Position numbers and translations under genes: made by a program. From assembly GCA_021778575.1 (NCBI GenBank), contig JAJYCH010000338.1:1-5841 (forward strand): a DNA stretch of 5,841 bases, read 5' to 3'. The notes beneath the pieces are model-generated. The model was not told the DNA's origin. It ran no database searches and saw nothing but the letters and a program-made list of their open reading frames with translations. This stretch comes from Planctomycetota bacterium (GTDB taxonomy: Bacteria; Planctomycetota; Planctomycetia; Isosphaerales; Isosphaeraceae). Every line of letters starts with the position of its first letter. Position 1 is the first letter of the stretch. Positions 1 through 5,841 of this stretch are shown here, piece by piece.

Positions 1-288
1 ACCGGGAGACATTCTGCCCGATTTCGGAGCGATCAGGCGATAGTGATAGTTGAGATCCAATTTAAGGTTTATATCAAATGAGATTTCATCCGAATCTTCG
101 TCCATATTCCCTGCCGCCGTGGTCCGAATACCTTCGGCGGAAACTGCTGAGGAAAGCCACTGAATGGCCTTCAGGATGTTAGACTTTCCTGCTCCATTTT
201 TCCCTGAGAGCGCGCTGACTCTGTGGTTAAATTCAAGATGTGTATCATAGCAAGAACGAAAATTACTGATCGATATTTTGTTTAACAC
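1..288 (-). CDS. AAA family ATPase, RecF/SMC-like, N-terminal part (runs off the left edge)
   Basis: The reverse strand is open for 96 codons from a GTG at 288-286 to base 1, with no stop, so the gene continues beyond the window. The translation begins MLNKISISNFRSCYDTHLEF. It contains the NFRS motif typical of RecF/OLD/SMC-like ATPases at residues 9-12, then a perfect Walker A, GKNGAGKS, at residues 29-36, followed by NILKAIQWLS. This matches the usual beta-strand, P-loop, helix start of the family, which binds and hydrolyses ATP, often in DNA repair or phage defence. The Walker B, signature and any nuclease domain would lie outside the window, so the subfamily cannot be set. An in-frame TAA lies 11 codons upstream of the GTG and no ATG or TTG lies between, which supports this start; the ribosome site is weak. 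GC is about 45%, well below the genes to the right, which may indicate transfer. It is transcribed away from the rest of the window. Confidence 0.85.
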   Translation of the reverse strand, partial: MLNKISISNFRSCYDTHLEFNHRVSALSGKNGAGKSNILKAIQWLSSAVSAEGIRTTAAGNMDEDSDEISFDINLKLDLNYHYRLIAPKSGRMSPG

Positions 289-584
289 GATACTATTCCG
301 GAAGACTCCGACGCTCGTTTACTGGGTCGCAACAGGGTAGTTGTCGTTTTGATGAGCTAGGGACATTCTAATCGTTATTGAGGGGGCGATCCATGTCCAA
401 TTCGCCAAAAGCCACTTTCGGGGTTGATAAGCGGACGGATTAGAGAACGGGGGCCGTTTCTGATGTTTAGGAAATTGAAATATCGAATGCCGATAAAAGA
501 GAGATAATGGGTTCACCGAAGTTTTACGACAAACAATCCTGTCCCTCGACCTCCTCCTCCCTTCAATCCTTGTGCTCAATCAAT
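289..584. other. Intergenic stretch with no supported gene
   Basis: This is the region upstream of the ATPase gene. A minus-strand frame is open here for 86 codons (579 to 319), but its translation is rich in scattered Arg, Ser, Pro and Trp, has no recognisable domain and ends just before the ATPase start. I do not regard it as a gene. The ATPase promoter should lie here, but I see no convincing promoter hexamer pair. A run of seven C lies at 588-594, just beyond its right end. Confidence 0.5.
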
Positions 585-1020
585 TCACCCCCCCTTCAAG
601 ATAGCGGCGGGCCGGAGGAAGGGATCGCTGATCCAGGCGGTCTCGACATTTGGCCCGGCCCGTCTTGGCTTGATGGCCTTGAGCCCTTCGGGGAGTTCTC
701 CTTCGATTGACTTTGCCATGGTGGCCGTTGTTCCTTTGGCCGCGATGAATTGCTTGCCGGCATCGGCGAGGTCTCTGGCGACGAAGTTGTCGTCGCCTCC
801 GACGCTTCTGAGGATCACGTGAGCACACTCTCTGGGTGCGAATCCCGGATCTGCTTCGGAAATCGTGGCGGCCGTCAAACCGCACCGTTACGAAATGCCT
901 TCCGTCAGAAGGACCCGTCAATAAGACGACCGGGTTTTCGTTCGTTTTGTTGCGAAAGAACGATTCGGCGGTGAAATTTCTGACGGCTCTTGATGGACTC
1001 CGGGTTGGTGAAAGAATCCG
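585..1020 (-). pseudogene. Possible decayed coding remnant, unrecognised
   Basis: On the minus strand, the frame from 887 to 585 reads like real protein. It includes the stretches DPGFAPRECAHVILRSVGG, AKSIEGELPEGLKAIKPRR and AWISDPFLRPAAILKGG, and its third codon positions are mostly G or C. It has no upstream ATG of its own: an in-frame stop lies at 888-890. Protein-like sequence continues upstream in other frames: NENPVVLLTGPSDGRHFVTV in one frame around 860-950, and NPESIKSRQKFHRRIV in another around 950-1015. This pattern fits a gene broken by frameshifts. A short intact alternative starts at the ATG at 719-717 and gives 44 residues, with an AAAGGA about 12 bases upstream. I do not recognise the family. 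It could equally be chance open frames in GC-rich intergenic DNA. Confidence 0.25.
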
Positions 1021-1033
1021 GGCGAAATCGTCG

Positions 1034-1156
1034 GAATTTATCCCCAAGACGCCAGACTCGCGGAGACAGAAAAGAGGGAAAGTCAGGACAGCGAATTCCC
1101 TGATTCCGACTGAGTTTTTCTCCTCTGCGTTTTCCTGGCGTCTTGGAGGTAAATTC
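1034..1156. repeat. Inverted-repeat element with 22-base arms
   Basis: The left arm (1034-1055) and right arm (1135-1156) are reverse complements at 20 of 22 positions, including a perfect 12-base core: CCAAGACGCCAG on the left and CTGGCGTCTTGG on the right. Weaker complementarity continues inward, where the left side has a purine-rich GGAGACAGAAAAGAGGG and the right side a TTTTTCTCCTCTGCG. The middle is about 79 bases. The arrangement resembles a dispersed palindromic intergenic repeat or a short non-autonomous element rather than a gene. From memory, cores of this kind (CCAAGACGCCA) recur in intergenic DNA of planctomycetes and other phyla, but I could not check this. The minus-strand open frame running across it (1183 to 905) appears to be a by-product of the repeat. 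No clear target duplication is visible at the edges. Confidence 0.6.
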
Positions 1157-1348
1157 TTCCTCTTCGATTGCAATTTCGGGCAATCAGGTCCATCACCCTG
1201 AAATCCATCATGAGCCTTTCTGACACTTGGAGCACTCACGAATTCACGATCTGACGACCGAAGTCCAGCGGCGGCTTAATGCGGCCTATGATTTCCGGTG
1301 ATAGCCGGGTTTCTGGCATTATTAGAATTAAAGCTGCCGGTTAGCGAG

Positions 1349-1471
1349 TCAGCATTGCTCATCCTTGGCATGTTTTGGTGGGCGATTCCTGTTCAATTTG
1401 GCGGTCCTTGAGCGTTTGGGGTCCTTTGTCTTGCGTTGCTGAATCGCGACCATGATGTTTTTTGTCAACAT
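1349..1471 (-). CDS. Weak candidate small ORF, 40 residues, strongly basic
   Basis: A minus-strand ORF runs from the ATG at 1471-1469 to the TGA at 1351-1349. An internal ATG six codons in would give 34 residues. The product is highly basic, with stretches such as QQRKTKDPKRSRTAKLNRNR followed by PPKHAKDEQC. There is an AGGG about 11 bases before the ATG, which is a poor ribosome site. It has no recognisable domain and its codon use gives no clear coding signal. Small basic proteins of this kind exist, but an ORF of this length is expected by chance. I list it only so that it can be tested. Confidence 0.15.
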   Translation of the reverse strand: MLTKNIMVAIQQRKTKDPKRSRTAKLNRNRPPKHAKDEQC

Positions 1472-1546
1472 TGATGGCGTTGGGCCCTTGGGTGGACTAT
1501 CAGTAGAGATCTCTCAATCCAGGTGGCTATATTGTGGAATTAGATT

Positions 1547-1552
1547 TATAAT
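1547..1552 (+). promoter_or_regulatory. Possible -10 element (TATAAT) in an AT-rich block
   Basis: A perfect TATAAT lies in the most AT-rich stretch of the window. The hexamer 17 bases upstream (TGGCTA, 1524-1529) matches only three of six consensus -35 positions. If used, it would give the large downstream gene a leader of about 360 bases. Planctomycete promoters are not well enough defined to decide this by eye, and AT-rich DNA produces such matches by chance. Confidence 0.25.
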
Positions 1553-1799
1553 TTCATTGATATAAATATTTGTTTAGAGAACTCCGATCTGGTCTCGGGA
1601 ATAGGATGTTATTCGCGAGAAAGAAAACTGTCTCGGAAGTTTGCTTGCAGGCATGATCGCTCTTTGCCTATCTTGTTTCGAGCCACTTCTTGGCTCCCGT
1701 CACGAGTCACTTCGCTCGTTCAGAACGATGATCGATTGAAAGGTCTCGTCGTTGCTTTGTGAGGATGGATTGAGCCTCTCGGTCGGCTTGCCAACCGGT

Positions 1800-1820
1800 C
1801 GGACTCGTCTGGACGAGCCG
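1800..1820 (+). other. Small hairpin in the leader of the propeller gene
   Basis: CTCGTC at 1804-1809 pairs with GACGAG at 1812-1817. The stem is extended by CGG (1800-1802) pairing with CCG (1818-1820), with one bulged A at 1803. The two-base loop means the top pairs would open in practice. It lies about 100 bases before the start codon and has no T-run after it, so it is not a terminator. A role in the leader RNA is only a possibility. Confidence 0.25.
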
Positions 1821-1914
1821 GATGGTCGTGGGTCGGTTCGAGATGTTTTGCAAGAACGATGGATGAGTATGCGCGGAAACAGATTGACCAATCTATTTTC
1901 AACTCTGAGGTGAT

Positions 1915-1920
1915 GAGGAA
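1915..1920 (+). promoter_or_regulatory. Ribosome binding site of the propeller gene (GAGGAA)
   Basis: GAGG at 1915-1918 within GAGGAA sits five bases before the ATG at 1924, a good Shine-Dalgarno match. A second TGAGG lies a few bases further upstream. This supports the ATG at 1924 over the internal in-frame ATG at 2032, which would leave the N-terminal LEPR-like motif almost at the extreme N-terminus. Confidence 0.7.
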
Positions 1921-1923
1921 TTC

Positions 1924-4900
1924 ATGATTTACAACGATCTGGCCGTCGTCCGCGGTTTCCTGAAGCGTTCGGCCAAATCCAAGGCGCGTCAACGTCGCGG
2001 GGCGAACTTCGATTTGCGCCTGGCTTCGGAGATGGAGCTGGAAAATCGAACTTTATTATCGGCAAATTTTCCGTTGACGACATCGTCATGGACAGCCCTG
2101 GGTCCTGCTCCGATCACCAATGGTCAGACCTTGGGTAATCAACCGGTCTCGGGCCGGATCACCGGAATCGCGACCAGTCCGACAGACGCCAGTACCTACT
2201 ATATCTCCTCGGCTGGCGGAGGCGTCTGGAAGACAACGAATGCCGGTGCCAGTTGGATACCCATGACGGACGGCCAGGTCACGCTGTCGATGGGAGCGAT
2301 CGCTGTCGCTCCCAGCAACGCGAATATCCTTTATGCCGGGACGGGCGAGGCCAACAATTCTGCGGACTCCAATTATGGGGTGGGAATTCTCAGGTCGACC
2401 GACGCCGGTGCGACCTGGTCGCTTTCGCAAGGGCCCAGCAACATCTTCGCCACGGCGGGTCTCACGACCTCGAAGATCGCCGTCGACCCGACGAATCCGG
2501 ACATTGTCTATGCCGCAATGGCCAACGTTGGAAACAACAAGGCTTTCAGTTCCGGGACCGGGATCTACAAATCGATTGACGGGGGAGTGACCTGGACCAA
2601 CACGACGGCGTCGATCGATACCTTTGACGCCTATTCCGATGTGGCGGTGAATCCAGCCACTCCCAGCATTGTTTACATGGCGATCGGTTCCTACTACGGC
2701 AGCAGCAACAACGGGGTTTACGAGTCGACCGACTCGGGAACGACCTGGAATATGCTCAACCTGGGCGTTCCGAACACGAACTACGGTCGAATCTCGATCG
2801 CCGTGGCGCCATCCAACCCTCAGGTCGTCTATACTACGATCGCCGGTAGTACGAGTACCACCTCGGCCGGTGTTTTCCTGGTCACACGGAGTGACAACGG
2901 CGGGGCGACCTGGAATACGCTGATTTCAAACCCGTCTTCGAACGCGACTTTGAACTACATGGGTGGTCAGGGTTGGTACGACCAGTGGTTGGCCGTCAGC
3001 CCCACTAACCCGGCAAATGTCTTTGTGAGCGGATCGGCAGGGACGACCAACGCCGTCCTCGAATCGACCAATAGCGGTGTCAGTTGGTCGTCGATTGCCC
3101 GGAGTTCCAGCGCGAATGGTTCAAATGGTCCGCACGCCGACCATCACGCGGTGGCGTTCACGCTTGGCGGTCAGTTGCTCGACGGCAATGATGGAGGCAT
3201 CTGGCGGCTGGACAACGCGACCACGTCCAGCATCCAATGGACCGATCTCAATACGACACTCAATACCATCCAGTTCGAGGGGATCGCTCTGAGCCCTGTC
3301 AATCCGGCCCTTGCGTTGGGCGGGAGCCAGGATAACGGCACCGAACGATTCACCGACACGGTCGGCTGGACCTTGACCGATGGCGGCGACGGCGGCACGG
3401 TGCAATTCAGCAAGCAAAATCCCAACCTGGTCTATCGCGTCTCGCCGATCGGCAGCTTCGGCGCGGCGAATTATTTCCGCAAATCGACCAATGCCGGAGT
3501 GACCTGGTCCGGTGCCACGAGCGGTCTTCCCTCGACCGGGGCGAACGAGAATGGACCTCCCAGTGATACGGGTCCGCTGGGCGGCCCAGACCCCTCGCAG
3601 AGCACGAATTTTTATCCGCCTTTCGCTCTCGATCCCAACAATGACCAGCGACTGCTCCTCGGATCTTCAGATCTTTACATTTCGACAAATGGTGGCACGT
3701 CCTGGACGGACCTGACAGCCGGAAAGTCGGGCTGGACCACCGGTAACCCGGGCGACGCGGTTGCCATTTCCAGCACCAACGGCGGCAACACCATTTACGC
3801 CGCGAATGGCGGCTACTTCGCTTCGTCTTCGCTGATTCGCGTGAGCACCGACGGCGGGACAACCTGGAGTACGAGAAGTCTGCCGTCTGGTGCCGGTCGC
3901 GTCAATGAAATTCAGATCGATCCCACCAACGACCAGATCGCTTATGCCGTGACCTCGACGTTCGCCAGCAATCCTGGGCATGTCTGGCGGACGACCAACG
4001 GTGGAGTCAGTTGGACCAACATCAGCGGCAACCTGCCCAATCTGCCAACGTGGTCGCTCCAGATCGATACGAACAAGGCCAACACTCTCTATATCGGCAA
4101 CGATACCGGCGTCTATGTCACGACCAACCTGGGTGTCTCCTGGAGTCCCCTGGGCACGGGGCTACCGCCCGTGCAGGTCTTGCAGTTGGATCTGAACACG
4201 ACATACGACACGTTGGGAATCGCCACTCATGGTCGGGGTCTCTTCGAGATCCTGACGCAGTCCGACTCGGTGACAAATGTCTCCTCGACGACTCCCAACG
4301 GGATCTACGGAGTCGGGGCGACCATCAACGTCAACGTGACATTCGGCAGCACGGTCGTCGTAACCGGTACTCCGACCTTGGCACTCAACTCGGGCGGCAC
4401 AGCCACCTACACCGGCGGCAGCGGTACGAACGTCTTGAGCTTTTCTTATACGGTTGCCGCAGGCGACAGTAGCTCGAACCTTGATTTCGCTTCGACCTCG
4501 GCGCTGGTTGGCACGCTCAAGGATGCCAACGGCAACTTCGCCAGCAACACGTTGCCTTCGCCGGGCTCGACCGGTTCACTCGGTGTCAACAAAAACCTGG
4601 TTGTCAATGGGATCGCGCCGACCGTCGTTGAGTATCGCGTGCTGTTCGGTTCGCAGTCCTATAATATCATCGGCTCGTCGCGGTTGGACCTCCCCTGGCA
4701 AATCACCGGCGTTCAGGTCGTCTTCAGCGAGCCGATCGCGACCGGTAACCTTGGTAGCCTCTCGGGGCTCTCGGCCACGTCCCTGAGCGGTCTTGGCACG
4801 AATACGCTCAGCTTCGCGTTCACGCCGATCACTCTCGGTGCCTTTGCGACCAACCTGGCTGGGGCCGGCTCCGTTGCGTTGAAGGACTCGGCGGGCAATC

Positions 4901-5109
4901 CGCTATTTTCTGGTTCCGGGTTCGCCCAGAACTTCAAGGTGCTTTACGGCGACTTCAATGGCGATGGAGTGGTGTCCTCGGCCGACTTTGTCGGCGTCTA
5001 CGCCGCAACAGCCATGCCCTATAATGTCTTCGCCGACCTGAATGGCGATGGGATCGTTGATATCAACGACGTAAAGATCGCCCGGAGCCGGACAGGCAAG
5101 AAACTCTGA
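1924..5109 (+). CDS. Secreted Asp-box (BNR/sortilin-like) beta-propeller protein with Ig-like module and C-terminal dockerin
   Basis: This gene encodes 1061 residues. The N-terminus is basic and lacks a classic signal peptide; it carries LENRTLLS at residues 39-46, a variant of the planctomycete LEPR-XLL motif found on exported giant proteins. Residues about 50-777 form one or two beta-propellers with eleven Asp-box motifs (S/T-x-D/N-x-G-x-x-W) ending at W111, W165, W224, W275, W330, W388, W528, W594, W648, W697 and W740. Also visible are HADHH (404-408), GNDGG (421-425), GGSQDNGT (466-473) and the closing ATHGRGLFEI (767-776), all typical of sortilin/GH74-like propellers. Residues about 780-897 form an Ig-like module (PTLALNSGG, YTVAAGDSSSNL), and about 898-1009 a second beta-rich domain. 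A dockerin follows with two Ca loops, D1010-N1012-D1014-S1018-D1021 and D1038-N1040-D1042-D1046-D1049. It is probably extracellular. Asp boxes alone do not show enzyme activity, so a sialidase or xyloglucanase role is unproven. The start is supported by GAGGAA five bases upstream. Confidence 0.93.
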   Translation: MIYNDLAVVRGFLKRSAKSKARQRRGANFDLRLASEMELENRTLLSANFPLTTSSWTALGPAPITNGQTLGNQPVSGRITGIATSPTDASTYYISSAGGGVWKTTNAGASWIPMTDGQVTLSMGAIAVAPSNANILYAGTGEANNSADSNYGVGILRSTDAGATWSLSQGPSNIFATAGLTTSKIAVDPTNPDIVYAAMANVGNNKAFSSGTGIYKSIDGGVTWTNTTASIDTFDAYSDVAVNPATPSIVYMAIGSYYGSSNNGVYESTDSGTTWNMLNLGVPNTNYGRISIAVAPSNPQVVYTTIAGSTSTTSAGVFLVTRSDNGGATWNTLISNPSSNATLNYMGGQGWYDQWLAVSPTNPANVFVSGSAGTTNAVLESTNSGVSWSSIARSSSANGSNGPHADHHAVAFTLGGQLLDGNDGGIWRLDNATTSSIQWTDLNTTLNTIQFEGIALSPVNPALALGGSQDNGTERFTDTVGWTLTDGGDGGTVQFSKQNPNLVYRVSPIGSFGAANYFRKSTNAGVTWSGATSGLPSTGANENGPPSDTGPLGGPDPSQSTNFYPPFALDPNNDQRLLLGSSDLYISTNGGTSWTDLTAGKSGWTTGNPGDAVAISSTNGGNTIYAANGGYFASSSLIRVSTDGGTTWSTRSLPSGAGRVNEIQIDPTNDQIAYAVTSTFASNPGHVWRTTNGGVSWTNISGNLPNLPTWSLQIDTNKANTLYIGNDTGVYVTTNLGVSWSPLGTGLPPVQVLQLDLNTTYDTLGIATHGRGLFEILTQSDSVTNVSSTTPNGIYGVGATINVNVTFGSTVVVTGTPTLALNSGGTATYTGGSGTNVLSFSYTVAAGDSSSNLDFASTSALVGTLKDANGNFASNTLPSPGSTGSLGVNKNLVVNGIAPTVVEYRVLFGSQSYNIIGSSRLDLPWQITGVQVVFSEPIATGNLGSLSGLSATSLSGLGTNTLSFAFTPITLGAFATNLAGAGSVALKDSAGNPLFSGSGFAQNFKVLYGDFNGDGVVSSADFVGVYAATAMPYNVFADLNGDGIVDINDVKIARSRTGKKL

Positions 5110-5135
5110 TCGGCCGCGAGACCAACCACGCAACC

Positions 5136-5178
5136 GGCCGCGTGTCCTTAATTCGGGGCACGCGGCCATCGTCCTTTT
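5136..5178 (+). terminator. Rho-independent-like terminator after the propeller gene
   Basis: GGCCGCGTGTCC (5136-5147) pairs with GGGCACGCGGCC (5156-5167), giving 12 pairs including one G-T wobble around the eight-base loop TTAATTCG. A short interrupted T-rich tail (TCCTTTT) follows at 5172-5178. It starts 27 bases after the stop of the large gene and ends about 30 bases before the ribosome site of the next gene. It probably ends or attenuates transcription between the two genes. The tail is not a clean T-run, so termination may be partial. Confidence 0.7.
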
Positions 5179-5209
5179 CCGACACCCACGACCCACGATC
5201 TCCAAATCC

Positions 5210-5214
5210 GAGGA
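5210..5214 (+). promoter_or_regulatory. Ribosome binding site of the PEP-CTERM-type gene (GAGGA)
   Basis: GAGGA lies seven bases before the ATG at 5222, an ideal spacing. A second ATG at 5215 lies almost on top of this site and gives only seven codons before a TGA, so it is not the start. Confidence 0.75.
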
Positions 5215-5221
5215 ATGATCA

Positions 5222-5827
5222 ATGACCCGAGGAATTGATAGGCACGCCTCTCACCTTTGCCGCGTGTTGCCTCTGATCGCCATCTGCCTCGCGACGTTCG
5301 CTCCCCGATCCGCATCGGCCGATTTCGTGTTCAACGTGCAAGATGTGATCTACAGCGCGGGAGCCACTGGCGCTTCACTTGACATCCTCTTCACGAATAC
5401 GGGACCAACCTCCGTCACGATAGGCGGTTTTAGTTTCGAACTCACCGTGGGTAATACGGCAATCACGTTCCAAGACGTCACGACGGGCACATCGCCATCC
5501 CCCTACATCTTTGGTAGTCTCGGGCTGTCAGGCCCAAGTATTGGGACCGTCGTCACGGGACAGGACATCATGGCTTCGGATCTCGACTCGTTCATCGACT
5601 CCGGAACGACGGTCGCGTCGGGTCAAACCGTGGGGCTAGGGCATCTCCTGTTCGATGTCGCGGGCAATGCCGCGGCTGGCACGTATGCGGTCAGTCTCGT
5701 CGGCTATCCGGCTTCCAGTCTTTCGGATCCTTTTTCTAATAACATTCCTATCACTTCATTGAATGATGGCTCGATTACCATCCAAGGTCAAGGTGTGCCA
5801 GAGCCCGCCTCGATGGTCTTGCTCTGA
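5222..5827 (+). CDS. Exported PEP-CTERM-type protein with cohesin-like beta-sandwich, C-terminal tail apparently frameshifted
   Basis: The reading frame has 201 codons before a TGA. Residues 1-33 form a clear Sec signal peptide: basic start, hydrophobic core VLPLIAICLATFAP, and predicted cleavage after A-S-A at 31-33. Residues about 34-188 are rich in alternating beta-strand patterns: SLDILFTNTG (52-61), GGFSFEL (68-74), VGLGHLLFDV (137-146), AGTYAVSLVG (152-161) and a final DGSITIQG. This order resembles the cohesin/carbohydrate-binding-like folds common in planctomycete PEP-CTERM proteins; the cohesin comparison is by pattern only. VPEP at 192-195 begins the PEP-CTERM sorting signal, which should be followed by a hydrophobic helix and an arginine cluster. 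Instead the frame stops after ASMVLL. The hydrophobic tail continues in the -1 frame, so a base seems to be missing. The gene follows the propeller gene by 112 bases across a terminator-like hairpin, with a strong ribosome site. Confidence 0.82.
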   Translation: MTRGIDRHASHLCRVLPLIAICLATFAPRSASADFVFNVQDVIYSAGATGASLDILFTNTGPTSVTIGGFSFELTVGNTAITFQDVTTGTSPSPYIFGSLGLSGPSIGTVVTGQDIMASDLDSFIDSGTTVASGQTVGLGHLLFDVAGNAAAGTYAVSLVGYPASSLSDPFSNNIPITSLNDGSITIQGQGVPEPASMVLL

Positions 5828-5841
5828 TCTCGATTGGCTTT
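5824..5841 (+). other. Out-of-frame continuation of the PEP-CTERM tail
   Basis: Reading CTG ATC TCG ATT GGC TTT from 5824 gives LISIGF, the hydrophobic sequence expected straight after VPEPASMVLL in a PEP-CTERM helix. It is in the -1 frame relative to the upstream reading frame, which ends at the TGA at 5825-5827. One missing base near CTCTGA, for example CTCCTGA losing a C, would explain it. The window ends here, so the arginine cluster and true stop cannot be seen. Confidence 0.55.

Larger units (their letters stand above)
1157..1923. other. Long upstream region of the propeller gene, no supported gene
   Basis: No convincing coding sequence is visible over 767 bases. The left part (1157-1500) is mixed sequence containing only a weak 40-codon minus-strand ORF. 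The middle (about 1530-1580) is strikingly AT-rich and holds a perfect TATAAT. The right part (1680-1923) is GC-richer and contains two small hairpins, at 1680-1696 and 1800-1820, plus a short direct repeat CGGTCGG (1790-1796 and 1797-1803 vicinity, a few bases apart). Two minus-strand frames are open in the last 290 bases, but they overlap the start of the plus-strand gene and have no protein-like features. The region most likely holds the promoter and untranslated leader of the large gene. Confidence 0.5.

Noticed and set aside
319..579. Minus-strand open frame of 86 codons upstream of the ATPase
   Set aside because: No domain, atypical composition and no good ribosome site. It ends just before the ATPase start and looks like chance.
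507..710. Plus-strand open frame of 67 codons
   Set aside because: The composition is Ser/Pro/Gly-rich with no protein-like pattern, and it overlaps the better minus-strand remnant.
905..1183. Minus-strand open frame of 92 codons
   Set aside because: Most of it is a translation of the inverted-repeat element and its flanks. The similar-looking segments at each end come from the repeat arms, not from a conserved protein.
580..1239. Minus-strand open frame of 219 codons
   Set aside because: Its translation is extremely rich in Arg and Gln in low-complexity runs in its second half, where the alternative frame (887-585) reads far more like protein. Its first part crosses the inverted repeat. 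It looks like an overlapping shadow.
1884..1912. TTGACC at 1884 as a -35 element close to the propeller gene
   Set aside because: The matching -10 position (about 1907-1912) reads GAGGTG and would overlap the ribosome site, leaving no room for a leader.
1700..1992. Two overlapping minus-strand open frames opposite the start of the propeller gene
   Set aside because: They run through the leader and ribosome site of the well-supported plus-strand gene and have no recognisable features.
1924..5109. Annotating the propeller protein as a sialidase or xyloglucanase
   Set aside because: Asp boxes occur in many non-enzymatic propellers. I could not identify the catalytic residues of either enzyme family, so only the fold is claimed.
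5111..5221. Possible extra small gene between the two surface-protein genes
   Set aside because: The gap is only 112 bases, is mostly occupied by the terminator hairpin and contains only a seven-codon frame starting at 5215.

Overview
The window looks like a planctomycete chromosome fragment, probably Isosphaeraceae-like. The evidence is a very large secreted-type protein with the planctomycete LEPR-XLL-style N-terminal motif (here LENRTLLS), a beta-propeller of Asp-box repeats, an Ig-like module and a C-terminal dockerin, followed by a PEP-CTERM-type exported protein. The assignment rests on protein architecture; there is no marker gene. The large gene is around 60% GC or more, whereas the first 300 bases are about 45% GC.

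Layout. Bases 1-288 (minus strand) hold the N-terminal 96 residues of a RecF/SMC-like AAA ATPase that runs off the left edge; it starts at GTG and has a clear Walker A. Bases 289-1923 contain no convincing intact gene. Within them are a possible decayed minus-strand coding remnant (about 585-1020), an inverted-repeat element with 22-base arms (1034-1156), a weak 40-codon ORF (1349-1471) and an AT-rich block followed by a leader with hairpins. Bases 1924-5109 (plus strand) encode the 1061-residue Asp-box propeller/dockerin protein. Bases 5136-5178 form a terminator-like hairpin. Bases 5222-5827 (plus strand) encode a 201-residue exported protein with a signal peptide, a cohesin-like beta-sandwich and a VPEP sorting motif. 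Its expected transmembrane tail is cut by a stop codon but continues in the -1 frame to the window edge.

How the genes may work together. The two plus-strand genes both encode cell-surface or extracellular proteins. The first ends in a duplicated Ca-binding dockerin and the second resembles a cohesin-type fold carrying an envelope-sorting signal. A dockerin-cohesin pairing that places the propeller protein at the cell surface is an attractive but unproven inference. The ATPase fragment is divergently oriented, compositionally different and probably unrelated. I found no CRISPR array, tRNA, rRNA or intact insertion sequence.
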